The notes: a model not told the origin generated them from the letters alone. DNA of 64,000 bases from Thermococcus alcaliphilus (GCF_024054535.1 NZ_JAMXLV010000020.1:186001-250000), one strand, 5' to 3'. Counted from the first letter of the stretch, positions 9,592 to 19,191 are shown. Numbers and translations: made by a program.

Positions 9592-10242
9592 ATGAAGGAG
9601 ATTTTTGGTAAGAAGAGGGGTGCCGTTGGTATCGGTACCCTGATAGTGTTCATAGCCATGGTGCTAGTAGCTGCAGTAGCCGCAGCAGTACTCATCAACA
9701 CCAGCGGCTACCTCCAGCAAAGAGCAGAAGCAACAGGCAGGCAGACAACAAAAGAAGTCGCCAGTGGAGTGAAGATTGACAAAGTTACAGGACATGTAAA
9801 CTCAACACACACCGGAATAGACAAACTTGCTATATATATTTCACCAAACGCAGGAAGTGAGGCAATTGACCTAAGTCAAGCCAAAGTGTATATAAGTGAT
9901 GGAACCAACGCCTATGTACTTAGCTATAATTCCACTGCATTTACAGATGATAGCGCTTTTGACGGAAATGTCTTTGGAACTGCAGCGAAATATCCCACAA
10001 CTAAAACATTTGGAATAATAGTAGTTCAAGATGCTGACGGCTCAGTCACATCAAGCAATCCAACTATTAATGCCGGTGATATTGTAATTCTCACCGTGGA
10101 TGCAAGTTCCGTATTTGGCAGTGCAATCCCAACAAGAACCGAAGTCACAATCGAAGTTAGACCAGAATTTGGTGCTCCAGGTTACACCAAGGTCGTCACA
10201 CCTCCAAGCTATGGAACCAATGACATAATAGAGCTCAAGTGA
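9592..10242 (+). CDS. flaB: Archaellin (archaeal flagellin) precursor
   Basis: Structural subunit of the archaellum filament, 216 residues from the ATG at 9592 behind GGAGGTG. It has a class III (prepilin-type) signal: MKEIFGKKRG, then the hydrophobic AVGIGTLIVFIAMVLVAAVAAAVLI; the prearchaellin peptidase would cut after Gly10. The conserved segment after it, NTSGYLQQRAEATGRQTTKEVASGV, is typical of Thermococcales FlaB, and the rest is the Ser/Thr-rich beta domain with N-glycosylation sequons such as NST. Only one archaellin is present here, whereas several Thermococcus species have tandem sets. Confidence 0.96.
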   Translation: MKEIFGKKRGAVGIGTLIVFIAMVLVAAVAAAVLINTSGYLQQRAEATGRQTTKEVASGVKIDKVTGHVNSTHTGIDKLAIYISPNAGSEAIDLSQAKVYISDGTNAYVLSYNSTAFTDDSAFDGNVFGTAAKYPTTKTFGIIVVQDADGSVTSSNPTINAGDIVILTVDASSVFGSAIPTRTEVTIEVRPEFGAPGYTKVVTPPSYGTNDIIELK

Positions 10243-10249
10243 CGCCAGC

Positions 10250-10280
10250 TCTTTTGATTTTTTCCTTACATTCTCTTTAT
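10250..10280 (+). terminator. T-rich partial terminator after archaellin
   Basis: The 64-bp gap between archaellin and flaC holds runs TCTTTTGATTTTTTCC and TTCTCTTTATT. Archaeal termination needs only such T runs. A leaky stop here would give the large excess of archaellin over motor proteins that the filament needs. This is inference from sequence and position. Confidence 0.45.
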
Positions 10281-10306
10281 TCCACCAACTTTTGGAGGGA
10301 CCAGCA

Positions 10307-10801
10307 ATGTCGTTCAGCTATTTGAAAGAGAAGTTCAAGAAAAAGCCAGAAGAACAGAAGGAAGAGGTTAGAGAGGATAAGCTGGAGCTTGCATTAAGTG
10401 AACAACCACAAGCAACAGAGGAGCAGAAGAAAGAGGAAGAAGAAAGGCTGACCATGGTAATGAACAGGTTAAATGAAATCGAAAACGAGCTTCCGAGAAT
10501 AAAGGTAAACATCGACACCCTAAAAAGCCAGATTCAGGAGCTCAGGGAAGACATAGAAAAGCTCGACAAGACAATCAAAGACGTTATGATGCTTTATGAG
10601 GTCGTCTCCCAAGAGATCAATCCTTTCAGGGACTTAGAGAGTGAGAACCCAATAATGAAAGAAATCCACGAGTTAAAACAAGAAATAGATGACATTAGAA
10701 AGGAGATAGCCCAAATAAAGGCGGATCTAAGGCTGCTTGCCTACCACGGTGTTGATCTAGATAGGATAATCTATGAGGCAATTTCGGAGGGAGAAGCATG
10801 A
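10307..10801 (+). CDS. flaC: Archaellum accessory protein FlaC
   Basis: 164 residues from the ATG at 10307, 6 nt after GGAGGG; the TTG at 10292 overlaps that site. The first 55 residues are charged (KEKFKKKPEEQKEEVREDK), followed by a heptad-rich coiled coil (about 50-150). FlaC, with FlaD/E, forms the cytoplasmic ring that couples chemotaxis signals, through CheF, to the motor in euryarchaea. Its stop overlaps the flaD start by 4 bp. Confidence 0.85.
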   Translation: MSFSYLKEKFKKKPEEQKEEVREDKLELALSEQPQATEEQKKEEEERLTMVMNRLNEIENELPRIKVNIDTLKSQIQELREDIEKLDKTIKDVMMLYEVVSQEINPFRDLESENPIMKEIHELKQEIDDIRKEIAQIKADLRLLAYHGVDLDRIIYEAISEGEA

Positions 10802-11625
10802 TCACTGAAAATGAAATAGATGCAAAACTACAGGAACTCCAAGGGAAAGTGCCAAGCGTCCTCATTAAAGACCTAAGGGACAAGCTGGTTTCAAAGATGG
10901 ACATACTAACGCCTGAACAGGTTGATGTTATAATAAAGAAGGTGCTCGAGAACTATTCAAGCCAAGTTGAGAGGCTTAAGAGATTAGACAAAAGAATAGA
11001 GGAAATAGGAAAGTATCTAGAGGAGATAAGGGAAAAATTATCAGAAAACCGGAGCTCCTTTGAGAGAGTTGAGAATCAGAACACAGGAATCGTAGAAAAT
11101 TCAACCCACTGGGAGCCACAAAGAATTGAGTTTGAAAGGGTTGAACCCCCGAAGGAGGAGAGGGAATTTGAAGAAGAAGGTAAGGGGGAGTTTTCAATGA
11201 CTGAGGAAATCCAAATCCCTAAGGAAATAAGAGACGTGTTGATAACACCCACAAAAAACAGGGCAAGATTGGAAAAACTCCCTGATGATGCAGTCTCCAC
11301 GATGATAGCCTTAAAATGGCTGGGATTCCTCATAGAGAGGGCTGGAATGCAGAATCTGGAGAATGTGCTCGAGTTTTACTATACAATAGGCTGGATATCC
11401 GAAGAAGTCCTTGAAACACTGCTAAAGTATGCAAACGGAACTAGACCTCACCAGAGAGAGCCAAACTGGAAGCCTGATGACAAGCTCACTATTCAGGATC
11501 ACCTAATATCACTGCTGTTCATTGAAAGGTTAAGGGGTACAAGGATAACTCCAGAGGTGCTGAACTCCATTGAAAGGGAACTAAAGATGATGAACAAGAT
11601 ATTGGAACATGTTTATGGGGTTTAA
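10798..11625 (+). CDS. flaD: Archaellum accessory protein FlaD/E
   Basis: 275 residues. The N-terminal half is charged and partly coiled coil; the C-terminal part holds the FlaD/E domain, seen from about 150 as RARLEKLPDDAVSTMIALKW, then LGFLIERAG and YYTIGWISEEVLETLLKYA. The ATG overlaps the flaC stop (ATGA). It works with FlaC in the cytoplasmic switch/adaptor complex of euryarchaeal archaella. Confidence 0.9.
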   Translation: MITENEIDAKLQELQGKVPSVLIKDLRDKLVSKMDILTPEQVDVIIKKVLENYSSQVERLKRLDKRIEEIGKYLEEIREKLSENRSSFERVENQNTGIVENSTHWEPQRIEFERVEPPKEEREFEEEGKGEFSMTEEIQIPKEIRDVLITPTKNRARLEKLPDDAVSTMIALKWLGFLIERAGMQNLENVLEFYYTIGWISEEVLETLLKYANGTRPHQREPNWKPDDKLTIQDHLISLLFIERLRGTRITPEVLNSIERELKMMNKILEHVYGV

Positions 11626-11636
11626 GGGGATAGGGT

Positions 11637-12152
11637 ATGGGATTCAGCGTATCTGCAAGCTTCGCCGTAATATTCATTGCATCAATCGTGGCGTTTGGAA
11701 CGCTCTACTTATCCCTTGAAAACAGCTACCTCTCACTGGCGAATTCGGTGGAGGTGTATAAAGACTCGTTCATAAAGAGACAAACCTCCAGATTGTCCCT
11801 CGATAGCTACTCCTACAATGATCCAGGCTCAACTGCCTCGATATACTCCATAACGTTCAACGTTACAAACAACGGCTCCACCCTATCCCCTAAATATTGG
11901 AATTTCATTAGGGATGGAAGATTGAAAACTCCCGATGGCTCAACCCTCATCGTCGAAAACAAATCCTATCTCCTCCCCGGGGAATATATAAGCGTTACAA
12001 CAACCGAGATTAAAGACAGCGATGTTCACAGCTTGGTGATAGCTACCGAAACCGGATGTTCCTTAAAGATAGAATGGAGATGGGTATGGCTAGATCAAAA
12101 TCAGACGATAGGGGAGCCCTCTATAGTTGGAACCTCATGGTACTGCAACTAG
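11637..12152 (+). CDS. flaF: Archaellum stator protein FlaF
   Basis: 171 residues with one N-terminal membrane span (SASFAVIFIASIVAFGTLYLSL) and an outside beta-sandwich domain. FlaF binds the S-layer and with FlaG forms the stator in which the archaellum turns. The ATG follows GGGGATAG. Assigned by order (D-F-G-H-I-J) and topology; similarity by eye is modest, as is usual for this protein. Confidence 0.85.
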   Translation: MGFSVSASFAVIFIASIVAFGTLYLSLENSYLSLANSVEVYKDSFIKRQTSRLSLDSYSYNDPGSTASIYSITFNVTNNGSTLSPKYWNFIRDGRLKTPDGSTLIVENKSYLLPGEYISVTTTEIKDSDVHSLVIATETGCSLKIEWRWVWLDQNQTIGEPSIVGTSWYCN

Positions 12153-12161
12153 GTGATTATC

Positions 12162-12602
12162 ATGGCAAGTTCAGTGGTTTCAGAAATCATACTCTTCATA
12201 GTTTCACTCCTCGTTGCCGCAACGGTGGCAGGAGGGCTTTACGTTGTTACCCAAGACCTAGCCGATGGAATAACGTACCGTGGGACTGCAATAGCCCAAA
12301 ATCTGAGAACCGACTTCACCGTGATAAACGACCCAGAAAACATTCCAATTTCCAGCGGAGCGTATGTGTTTTACATAAAAAACACCGGAAGTGAAGCCTT
12401 CCCTTTCACCCCCGACACAGTGGTAGTTTTCATCGACGGGAACCTCATACCAGCTTCAAATCTCACTTTAACCCCCTCATTATTGGCTCCCCATGATGTT
12501 GGAGAGTTAAAGGTAGCAACCACCCTATCAGCTGGATATCACAAGCTTGTGGTAGTGATTGAAAACGGAAAGCAGAGAGAGTTCATCTTCAAAATAGGGT
12601 GA
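12162..12602 (+). CDS. flaG: Archaellum stator protein FlaG
   Basis: 146 residues from the ATG at 12162, 5 nt after AGGTGA; the GTG at 12153 overlaps that site. The N-terminus ASSVVSEIILFIVSLLVAATVAGGLYVVT is a membrane anchor typical of FlaG, followed by an extracellular immunoglobulin-like domain (NTGSEAFPFTPDTVVVFIDG). It partners FlaF in capping the S-layer contact. Confidence 0.9.
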   Translation: MASSVVSEIILFIVSLLVAATVAGGLYVVTQDLADGITYRGTAIAQNLRTDFTVINDPENIPISSGAYVFYIKNTGSEAFPFTPDTVVVFIDGNLIPASNLTLTPSLLAPHDVGELKVATTLSAGYHKLVVVIENGKQREFIFKIG

Positions 12603-12607
12603 TGATC

Positions 12608-13303
12608 ATGGCACATTTGCTGAAAATCCAGATACCTAACGATGAACTCCATAGGAGGCTTGGGGGTGGTATCCCCTCTGGAAGTATAATCCTAATAGAA
12701 GGTGATAGGGGTACTGGTAAGTCTATCTTCTCTCAACGCCTCGCCTATGGATTTTTGAGAAATGACGTTTCTGTTAGCTATGTTTCAACCCAGCTCACCA
12801 CTCCGGAGTTCATAAACCAAATGGAATCGCTCGGCTATAGTGTGATCCCCTTTCTGATAAAGAGAAAACTGCTCTTTGTTTCTCTCTATCCCCTTCTTAG
12901 CAGTGTTTCTAAGCGAGAAAAATTCCTGCCCAGATTTTTGAGTGAGGAAAGGCTATGGGAAAAGGATGTTATTATCATAGATTCACTCGCGCCCATTCTA
13001 CCTCCAAAATTAAATGAAGACCTGCTCAGGCAGTTTACCGAACATCTCAAAAAGCTCAGCGCCCTAAACAAGGTAATAATACTAACTTTAAGCCCCAACG
13101 GCATAGACCCTTCTACCCTTTCCGTACTGGAGGAGATTTCTACAATGCTGATAAGACTCCAAGTCAAGGTCTTTGGTGGGGATCTAAAGAACTCAGCGAC
13201 CATTGTTAAGTACAACAACGCCATGGGGATTTTCCAGAAGATAATTCCATTTAGAGTCGAACCAAAGGCAGGATTTATCGTAGAGATAGCCGCGGTGGTG
13301 TGA
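12608..13303 (+). CDS. flaH: Archaellum motor ATP-binding regulator FlaH
   Basis: 231 residues, RecA/KaiC fold. Walker A is GDRGTGKS (residues 32-39 from the ATG at 12608) and the Walker B strand is DVIIIDSLAP. FlaH binds ATP without turning it over rapidly and forms a ring on FlaI. The ATG at 12608 lies about 6 nt after GGGTGAT; an ATG at 12602 and a GTG at 12599 are less likely. Confidence 0.94.
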   Translation: MAHLLKIQIPNDELHRRLGGGIPSGSIILIEGDRGTGKSIFSQRLAYGFLRNDVSVSYVSTQLTTPEFINQMESLGYSVIPFLIKRKLLFVSLYPLLSSVSKREKFLPRFLSEERLWEKDVIIIDSLAPILPPKLNEDLLRQFTEHLKKLSALNKVIILTLSPNGIDPSTLSVLEEISTMLIRLQVKVFGGDLKNSATIVKYNNAMGIFQKIIPFRVEPKAGFIVEIAAVV

Positions 13304-13304
13304 T

Positions 13305-14930
13305 ATGGCCGAAAGAATCAGTGAAACCCTTGAAACTGCAATGGCAAGAAATCCCCACCTAAGGGAATACGTTGAAGACTTCGTTAGGAAATACGGTAAG
13401 ATGCCCGAATTTCATGTCCAGCTCAGCAGAGACATGAAGGAGATAAAATACCCGAACATAATATATCCCGTTGGAGATCCAATTTTTGTCCACATTTATG
13501 GAGATCCAAAAACCGAGAAGAGGTATATCGTGATAGAACCCCGAATCCAAAATGCAGAGGAAAAGGCAAAGTACGAGCTGATAAAAGAAAAAATTCTTGA
13601 GCTGGCTCCCACCAAGGTCATTCCAGAAGAAAGGGAAGAATTTGAGATATTCTTAGACGAGCTCTATAACGAAGCCCTAAAGAAACTCAATGGTAGGGGT
13701 TTATTCTCCAGGAATAGTGTAAAGCTGACTCAAAGAGAGATAGAAAAGTTTAGATATCTGCTGAAGAGGGACATAATTGGTATTGGACCTCTAGAGGTTT
13801 TAATCAGAGATCCATATATCGAGGATATACACATAATCGGTGCCGACTATATCTCCCTAATCCATAAAATCTTTGAAGCACTTCCTACGAACATAACTTT
13901 TGAGAGCAATATAGCCCTTGCGGATTACTTTAAGGCATTGAGTGAAAGAATTGGAAGACCGGTAAGCGACAAAAACCCGATTGTTGATGGAACCCTCCCA
14001 GATGGGTCAAGAATAAACATCATATACAGCCCAGACGTTAGCATAAAGGGCCCCTCAGCAACGATAAGAAAATTCTCCGCAACTCCTTTGAGCGTTGTTC
14101 AACTCGTAAAATGGAACACATTCTCAGCTGAAATTGCCGCTTATCTGTGGCTTGCCTTGGAATATGGAATGAGTATCTTTGTGTGTGGTGAAACGGCAAG
14201 CGGAAAAACAACGACTTTGAACTCTATCATTCCTTTCATAAAACCCCAGGCGAAGATATTCACTGCTGAAGACACTCCAGAAGTTGTTGTGCCACATCCA
14301 ACATGGCAGAGGCTAACGACAAGAGAAAGAGGACCCGAGGAGAGCAGAGTAACACTCTTTGACCTTCTTAAAGCTGCATTGAGATCAAGACCTAACTACA
14401 TTATAGTTGGTGAGATAAGAGGTGCAGAAGGTGCTATAGCATTTCAAGCAATGCAGACCGGACACCCAGTTATGGCAACTTTCCACGCGGGTGATGTCAA
14501 GAAGATGATACAGCGTTTCACTGGGCACCCAATAAACGTCCCTGTAACTTTCATAGATAACCTTAACATTGCCCTCTTCCAGCAGGCAGTTTATGTAAGG
14601 GGGAGGTTCCTGAGAAGAGTTCTCAACGTTGTGGAAATAGAGGGCTACTATGAAGAACTCGGAGGAGTTGCTACGAGGAGTGTTTTTGAATGGGATTCAG
14701 TCAGCGATAAGCACATCTTCAGAGGAATGAACAACTCCTACATTTTGGAGAGAAAAATAGCGGAAGTAGCTGGCTATGAAGATCCAAAAGACATCTACAA
14801 CGAGCTGTTTTTGAGGGCAAGGATAATCCAGAGAATGGCGGAGCTGGGAATAACGGACTACTGGGACGTCTATAGAGAGATAAAGAACTTCTATGAAAAG
14901 GGCATTCAAGGATTAAGCTTTAGGCTTTAG
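13305..14930 (+). CDS. flaI: Archaellum motor/assembly ATPase FlaI
   Basis: 541 residues, type II/IV secretion ATPase family. The N-terminal domain is followed by IGPLEVLIRDPYIEDIHI, Walker A GETASGKT (residues 295-302), the Asp box TAEDTPEVVVPH, Walker B in RPNYIIVGEIRGAEGA and the His box TGHPVMATFHAG. It is the hexameric engine that first drives assembly and then rotation of the filament, working on FlaJ. It begins 1 bp after flaH. Confidence 0.97.
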   Translation: MAERISETLETAMARNPHLREYVEDFVRKYGKMPEFHVQLSRDMKEIKYPNIIYPVGDPIFVHIYGDPKTEKRYIVIEPRIQNAEEKAKYELIKEKILELAPTKVIPEEREEFEIFLDELYNEALKKLNGRGLFSRNSVKLTQREIEKFRYLLKRDIIGIGPLEVLIRDPYIEDIHIIGADYISLIHKIFEALPTNITFESNIALADYFKALSERIGRPVSDKNPIVDGTLPDGSRINIIYSPDVSIKGPSATIRKFSATPLSVVQLVKWNTFSAEIAAYLWLALEYGMSIFVCGETASGKTTTLNSIIPFIKPQAKIFTAEDTPEVVVPHPTWQRLTTRERGPEESRVTLFDLLKAALRSRPNYIIVGEIRGAEGAIAFQAMQTGHPVMATFHAGDVKKMIQRFTGHPINVPVTFIDNLNIALFQQAVYVRGRFLRRVLNVVEIEGYYEELGGVATRSVFEWDSVSDKHIFRGMNNSYILERKIAEVAGYEDPKDIYNELFLRARIIQRMAELGITDYWDVYREIKNFYEKGIQGLSFRL

Positions 14931-14939
14931 GTGGTTAGA

Positions 14940-16649
14940 ATGCCAAAACAAAAAGCCAACATATTCGTGCAGGCAGATCTGGACATGAAAACTTACGTAA
15001 GAAAAATATTAGTTCCAAGCATAGTGGCTAGTGTAGTCCTTTTTGTTGTGCTCTCGCTTCTCACAACGTTTATCTCAATATCGTCTATAATCAGAATAGC
15101 ACTCTACGCGATTCCCCTGCTCCCGCTGATATATGCCGTTATGCATCCCTACTCCGCCGCAAGCGGAAAAAGGGTTAAAATAAACTCAAAGATTCCCTAC
15201 TTTGTGACGTATTTTGCTGTTCTATCAACAAGTGAAGTTGGTAGAAACGAGTTAATCTTAAATCTAGCAAAGGAAAAGGTGCTTGAGCCTATTTCCAGAG
15301 ACATGGAGAAAATTTACTATCTAATAGCGAAGTTCAACAGGGGGATGCCAGAGGCTTTTAGGTTCCTCGCAAAAAGGACGCCAAGCAAAGTATTCTCAGA
15401 CTTCCTTGAGAGGCTTGCCTATTCCCTTGACAGCGGTGTGGAGTTAAAAGACTATCTTCTCCAGGAGCAGAAAATTGTGATGGACGATTACCAGACGTTC
15501 TATGAGGGAGCCCTCTACGATTTGGATGTTTTTAAAGAAGTCTACAGCTCACTTATAATCTCCGTGGTGTTTATGGTTACTTTCATCATAATAGGCCCCA
15601 TAATAACCGGACAAGACTTGGTAACACTGACGATTTTTACGTTCATCTTGGTTATGGTAGTTGAAATCGGAGTTCTTATTCTAATAAAGCACAAAATGCC
15701 TGAGGACAGCATATGGGCCAGCAACGCTATGAACGCAGAGAGAAAGGCTAAAGTTATTAGAGGAGCCTTAATATCAATTGCCGGGACTGTGGTCGTTGCC
15801 CTTTTGTATCTTCTCGTACTGAGAATCAGGTTCAATATCCCAACGGAGATAGCTTTAGCCTTGATTATGAGTCCCTTAGCTTATCTGGGCTATGTTCTCA
15901 CAAAAGAAGAGGAAAACATTCTGATAAAAGACGAAAACTTCCCAGCATTCATGAGGAGTCTTAGCTCATCTTTAGCAGCAAGCGGAGCATCTATGGCGCT
16001 TGTTTTAAAATATCTCAGCTCCCACGACTTCGGAACATTGACAAAGGATATTAAAAATTTGAATAAGAGGATATCCCTAAAAATAGACGACACGAAATCC
16101 TGGAAATATTTTGTTTCAGATACGGGAAGCTGGCTTATAGACATCTTTTCGGATATATTTAGGAAGAGCCTCCATCTTGGAGCGGATCCAGACTACGTGG
16201 GAAGGGTAATCTCAAACAACTTTGAGAGGCTTCTCAGGTTAAGGAGGAAAAGAAAACAGAGTGTCGCAAGCTTTAAAGGTGTGATATACGGTGTTACAGG
16301 GGCATTTGCTTTCTCAGTTGCAGCCGCATTCCAAGTTGCAGTTTATATGACCCACTTATTCTCCAACATCCAGCTTCAAGGAGAGTTCATTCAGGATATC
16401 CTTTTTATACCAAGTGCCGAGGGTCTTCAACTAACCAACTATATTCTGATCTCAATACTCTTGCTGCACTCATTAATCTCGGCATTTTCAATAAAAATCG
16501 CAGATGGCGGGCATTTGGGAATAGCCCTCTATTACTTCGTGATACTAGCATGGATGTCCGCTATAGGTCTTTATCTCGGTGAGTTCGTGATGGGGAAGAT
16601 GATGAGCTTTTCAGGCTTAATACTACCTCTAATGGGGGTGGGATTATGA
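14940..16649 (+). CDS. flaJ: Archaellum membrane platform protein FlaJ
   Basis: 569 residues from the ATG at 14940 (GTG at 14931 overlaps the AGGTGG site). Two GspF/T2SSF-like cytoplasmic domains with hydrophobic spans at about 25-65, 205-250, 280-330, 440-470 and near the end. It is the membrane base on which FlaI acts. Its stop overlaps the start of the next gene by 4 bp. Confidence 0.95.
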   Translation: MPKQKANIFVQADLDMKTYVRKILVPSIVASVVLFVVLSLLTTFISISSIIRIALYAIPLLPLIYAVMHPYSAASGKRVKINSKIPYFVTYFAVLSTSEVGRNELILNLAKEKVLEPISRDMEKIYYLIAKFNRGMPEAFRFLAKRTPSKVFSDFLERLAYSLDSGVELKDYLLQEQKIVMDDYQTFYEGALYDLDVFKEVYSSLIISVVFMVTFIIIGPIITGQDLVTLTIFTFILVMVVEIGVLILIKHKMPEDSIWASNAMNAERKAKVIRGALISIAGTVVVALLYLLVLRIRFNIPTEIALALIMSPLAYLGYVLTKEEENILIKDENFPAFMRSLSSSLAASGASMALVLKYLSSHDFGTLTKDIKNLNKRISLKIDDTKSWKYFVSDTGSWLIDIFSDIFRKSLHLGADPDYVGRVISNNFERLLRLRRKRKQSVASFKGVIYGVTGAFAFSVAAAFQVAVYMTHLFSNIQLQGEFIQDILFIPSAEGLQLTNYILISILLLHSLISAFSIKIADGGHLGIALYYFVILAWMSAIGLYLGEFVMGKMMSFSGLILPLMGVGL

Positions 16650-18565
16650 AAAAGTTCTTCATAATTTTTCTCTTAACCCTTCTCCTACCGTATGCAAGTG
16701 CACAGTCTGTTTTCACTGGATGGATTAGAGTACCTTCTCAGGTGGGGATAGAAGGGAAGGAGATAGAGCTCAAAGACATCTCATTAGATGGTAGGTTTCT
16801 AGTGTTAACCCCTGAAGGCAACTTTTTGGTAACTCCCGGAGAGACTGTAAATTCAAGTATCTATTCCCTTAGTCTCATTTCGGGCTTTGTAAAGGAAGAC
16901 GGCGGATATGCAAAGCTGAACATCACATTCCCATACATACTAGAAAATCAAACCCTGTTGCTTGGAGATTACAAAATCTCACTAATAAGTGTGAGCGACA
17001 AAGAAGCAAAGATAAAGCTGCTGTATAAAAATACGTCAAAGGAAATCCTATACAGCGGTGGAAAAATTGAGTTTAACGAGCTTAGCGGCTCATTCACAAT
17101 AATGCCAACTATATTTGACGGTTACCTCTACAAGGGGACTAGCAAAGAGCTCTATGAGTGGACAGTAAAGTTTGAAGACTTTAACATAACGGAAGTCAAC
17201 GGAGAGCTTAAAGAGTTCGTCACCATCTCTATAAACGGGAAAGAACACTGGGTCGAAGTGGGAAAAACAATAGAAGCTGATGGAATCATAATTGAAGTAA
17301 AAGACCTCATTGGGTCAAGTTACGTTAAAGTCACGATAAAACTAAAAGGAGTGTACGCAACGTTATCCATTTCGCCCTCGGTGTATAAAGAGGTGGAAGA
17401 AGGAAAAGACACCCAAATAGGACCATATCTAGTGAGAGTTGAAAAGGTATTTTCGGATGGGGCTTATGTAACTATAAGAAACTCCTGTGGAATGATTCTC
17501 AAAAGCAGATGGGTATATACAAACACACTAATTTCCTATGGGGGACTTTACATAGGAGTTGAAGGGATAAAAGACCTGAAAACAAAGAAAATTGTAACTC
17601 TGGTTGGATTCCTAGAAAATGAAAAAATACCGAAGCCGGAAGCAGATGTTTTTGTAAATGTGTCTCTCTCAACCCCCGAGAGAGCGTTGCAGTTTGAACC
17701 CTTTAATGCCACTGTAGTAATTAAAAACGAAGGAGAAAAAGACCTTCACTTCGTTGAGATAATCCCCAACCTTACCAATGGATTTAGAATAATAAGCTCT
17801 TATCCCGTCTACATCCCGGAACTTAAAGCAAAAGAGAGTATTCGTTTTAACCTAACCATCCTACCAGAAAACTCCGGACTTCTCAAGTTAGGCTCTATAA
17901 AAGTGCGTGGAAACGTACCCTTCCAGCTATCGTGCAATGGCTTTGCCAGAATATCGTTTTCATCGGAGATCAGATGGATAAATGTTGAAAACGCATCTCC
18001 TTATTATCTGCTATCAATCCAAGGTTCTAACGGAAGCATTGAAGATCTTATTCCCCTAAATATTACTGTTGCAAACAAAGGGAATACACGCGGACCGTTT
18101 ACACTTACAATTGCCCTGCCAGAGCACTTTGGGATAATAGGGGATAAACTAACAATTTCCGGAAGATTTGCATATATAACTGACTCTCTAAAACCCAGAG
18201 AAAATAAAACGTACAGTTTCTTCCTTATTCCAACAAATGATGGGGAATTTGAAGTGCTTGCAGCGCTCAAAGAGCGTGATTACATAACTAAGAACTCCAC
18301 CATAGTAAAGATCGAGGCTCCGACGATCTCTCAAACCCAAATTCCAGAAGAAACCAAAGAGAATGCAACTCCATCAAACTCCACAAAGATTGTAGAAACC
18401 TACACAAAAACCATAACCCACATGGAAATCAAAAACACCACCATAGAAGTTTTCCCAACAAAACAGAAGCTCCTTTTTGCAGGTGGGGGATTTGTAGGGG
18501 GGATGATTTTCATATTGCTGCTAGCTTGGATCGCAGCAAAACTTGAAGAGAGAAGTGGGAGGTGA
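16646..18565 (+). CDS. Secreted, membrane-anchored surface protein at the end of the archaellum operon
   Basis: 639 residues. It has a Sec signal (MKKFFIIFLLTLLLPYASAQ) and a single C-terminal span (LLFAGGGFVGGMIFILLLAW) followed by a short basic tail, so the body is outside. The first half shows several repeats of a beta module with the pattern 'G..I..K.I/V.... A.V.I' (for example around GDYKISLISVSDKEAKIKL and GPYLVRVEKVFSDGAYVTI). The second half has two CARDB/NEW3-like immunoglobulin modules (FNATVVIKNEGEKDLHFVEI and LNITVANKGNTRGPFTLTI). A Thr/Asn-rich linker precedes the anchor. It overlaps flaJ by ATGA, so it is part of the archaellum transcript. Function is unknown; an S-layer or stator link is possible. 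Confidence 0.8.
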   Translation: MKKFFIIFLLTLLLPYASAQSVFTGWIRVPSQVGIEGKEIELKDISLDGRFLVLTPEGNFLVTPGETVNSSIYSLSLISGFVKEDGGYAKLNITFPYILENQTLLLGDYKISLISVSDKEAKIKLLYKNTSKEILYSGGKIEFNELSGSFTIMPTIFDGYLYKGTSKELYEWTVKFEDFNITEVNGELKEFVTISINGKEHWVEVGKTIEADGIIIEVKDLIGSSYVKVTIKLKGVYATLSISPSVYKEVEEGKDTQIGPYLVRVEKVFSDGAYVTIRNSCGMILKSRWVYTNTLISYGGLYIGVEGIKDLKTKKIVTLVGFLENEKIPKPEADVFVNVSLSTPERALQFEPFNATVVIKNEGEKDLHFVEIIPNLTNGFRIISSYPVYIPELKAKESIRFNLTILPENSGLLKLGSIKVRGNVPFQLSCNGFARISFSSEIRWINVENASPYYLLSIQGSNGSIEDLIPLNITVANKGNTRGPFTLTIALPEHFGIIGDKLTISGRFAYITDSLKPRENKTYSFFLIPTNDGEFEVLAALKERDYITKNSTIVKIEAPTISQTQIPEETKENATPSNSTKIVETYTKTITHMEIKNTTIEVFPTKQKLLFAGGGFVGGMIFILLLAWIAAKLEERSGR

Positions 18566-18570
18566 AAGCC

Positions 18571-19191
18571 TTGAAATTCAAAAACATTTGGGAATTCCCA
18601 AAATTTGGAGAAACCGTGCTTTTAGAGTATCCATCTTCGACACTTCCATACAGAGAGCTAGTGGAACTAATAACCTGGGGCAAAGAAAACAAAATCCCGG
18701 TTGTGGTGGATGATGTTCTTGATACCCTCTATGTTTACAAAACCCACCTGGAGCTCGCAGGTATTGATACTAAGATTTTAGACGAGGTAAAGGTGATCAA
18801 AACTGGAGGCCGATTAGAAGTTGGAAACGTTATAAAAAGGTTCCGCGTCAGCGATATAATGTCCCTAATCCAAGAATTCGAGGCAAATTATGAGGCTCTT
18901 CTTTCTGAAATGGAACATGCAATTGTCCCAGTGCTTGGAATTGAGAGACTATTTTTGCTTGCAGACTCAAAAATAGAAGTATTAGCTTTGGTAAACATGC
19001 TAACCAGATATGCTGGGAGTAGGAGAAGAACCGCATTCTACTTCACTAACGTTGATGTTTTGAAAAATAGCGTCCCTTACGTTGTTCCACTGCTAGAGGA
19101 GCTGGCAACAACCGTCCTGCAGATACATAAAAAAGGCGAAGAAATAATCCCCAAAGTCGAAAAATCCATATCCGAGGAGGTGAAAGTTTAA
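18571..19191 (+). CDS. DUF257 family protein
   Basis: 206 residues if it starts at the TTG at 18571, which lies 5 nt after GGAGGTGA; the GTG at 18562 would overlap both that site and the preceding stop. The sequence ETVLLEYPSSTLPYRELVELITWGKENKIPVVVDDVLDTLYVYKTHL is characteristic of DUF257, a family nearly confined to Thermococcales and thought to have a RecA/KaiC-like fold without a clear Walker A. It closes the archaellum gene run. Function is unknown; being with the motor genes suggests a cytoplasmic role in motility or its control. Confidence 0.75.
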   Translation: MKFKNIWEFPKFGETVLLEYPSSTLPYRELVELITWGKENKIPVVVDDVLDTLYVYKTHLELAGIDTKILDEVKVIKTGGRLEVGNVIKRFRVSDIMSLIQEFEANYEALLSEMEHAIVPVLGIERLFLLADSKIEVLALVNMLTRYAGSRRRTAFYFTNVDVLKNSVPYVVPLLEELATTVLQIHKKGEEIIPKVEKSISEEVKV

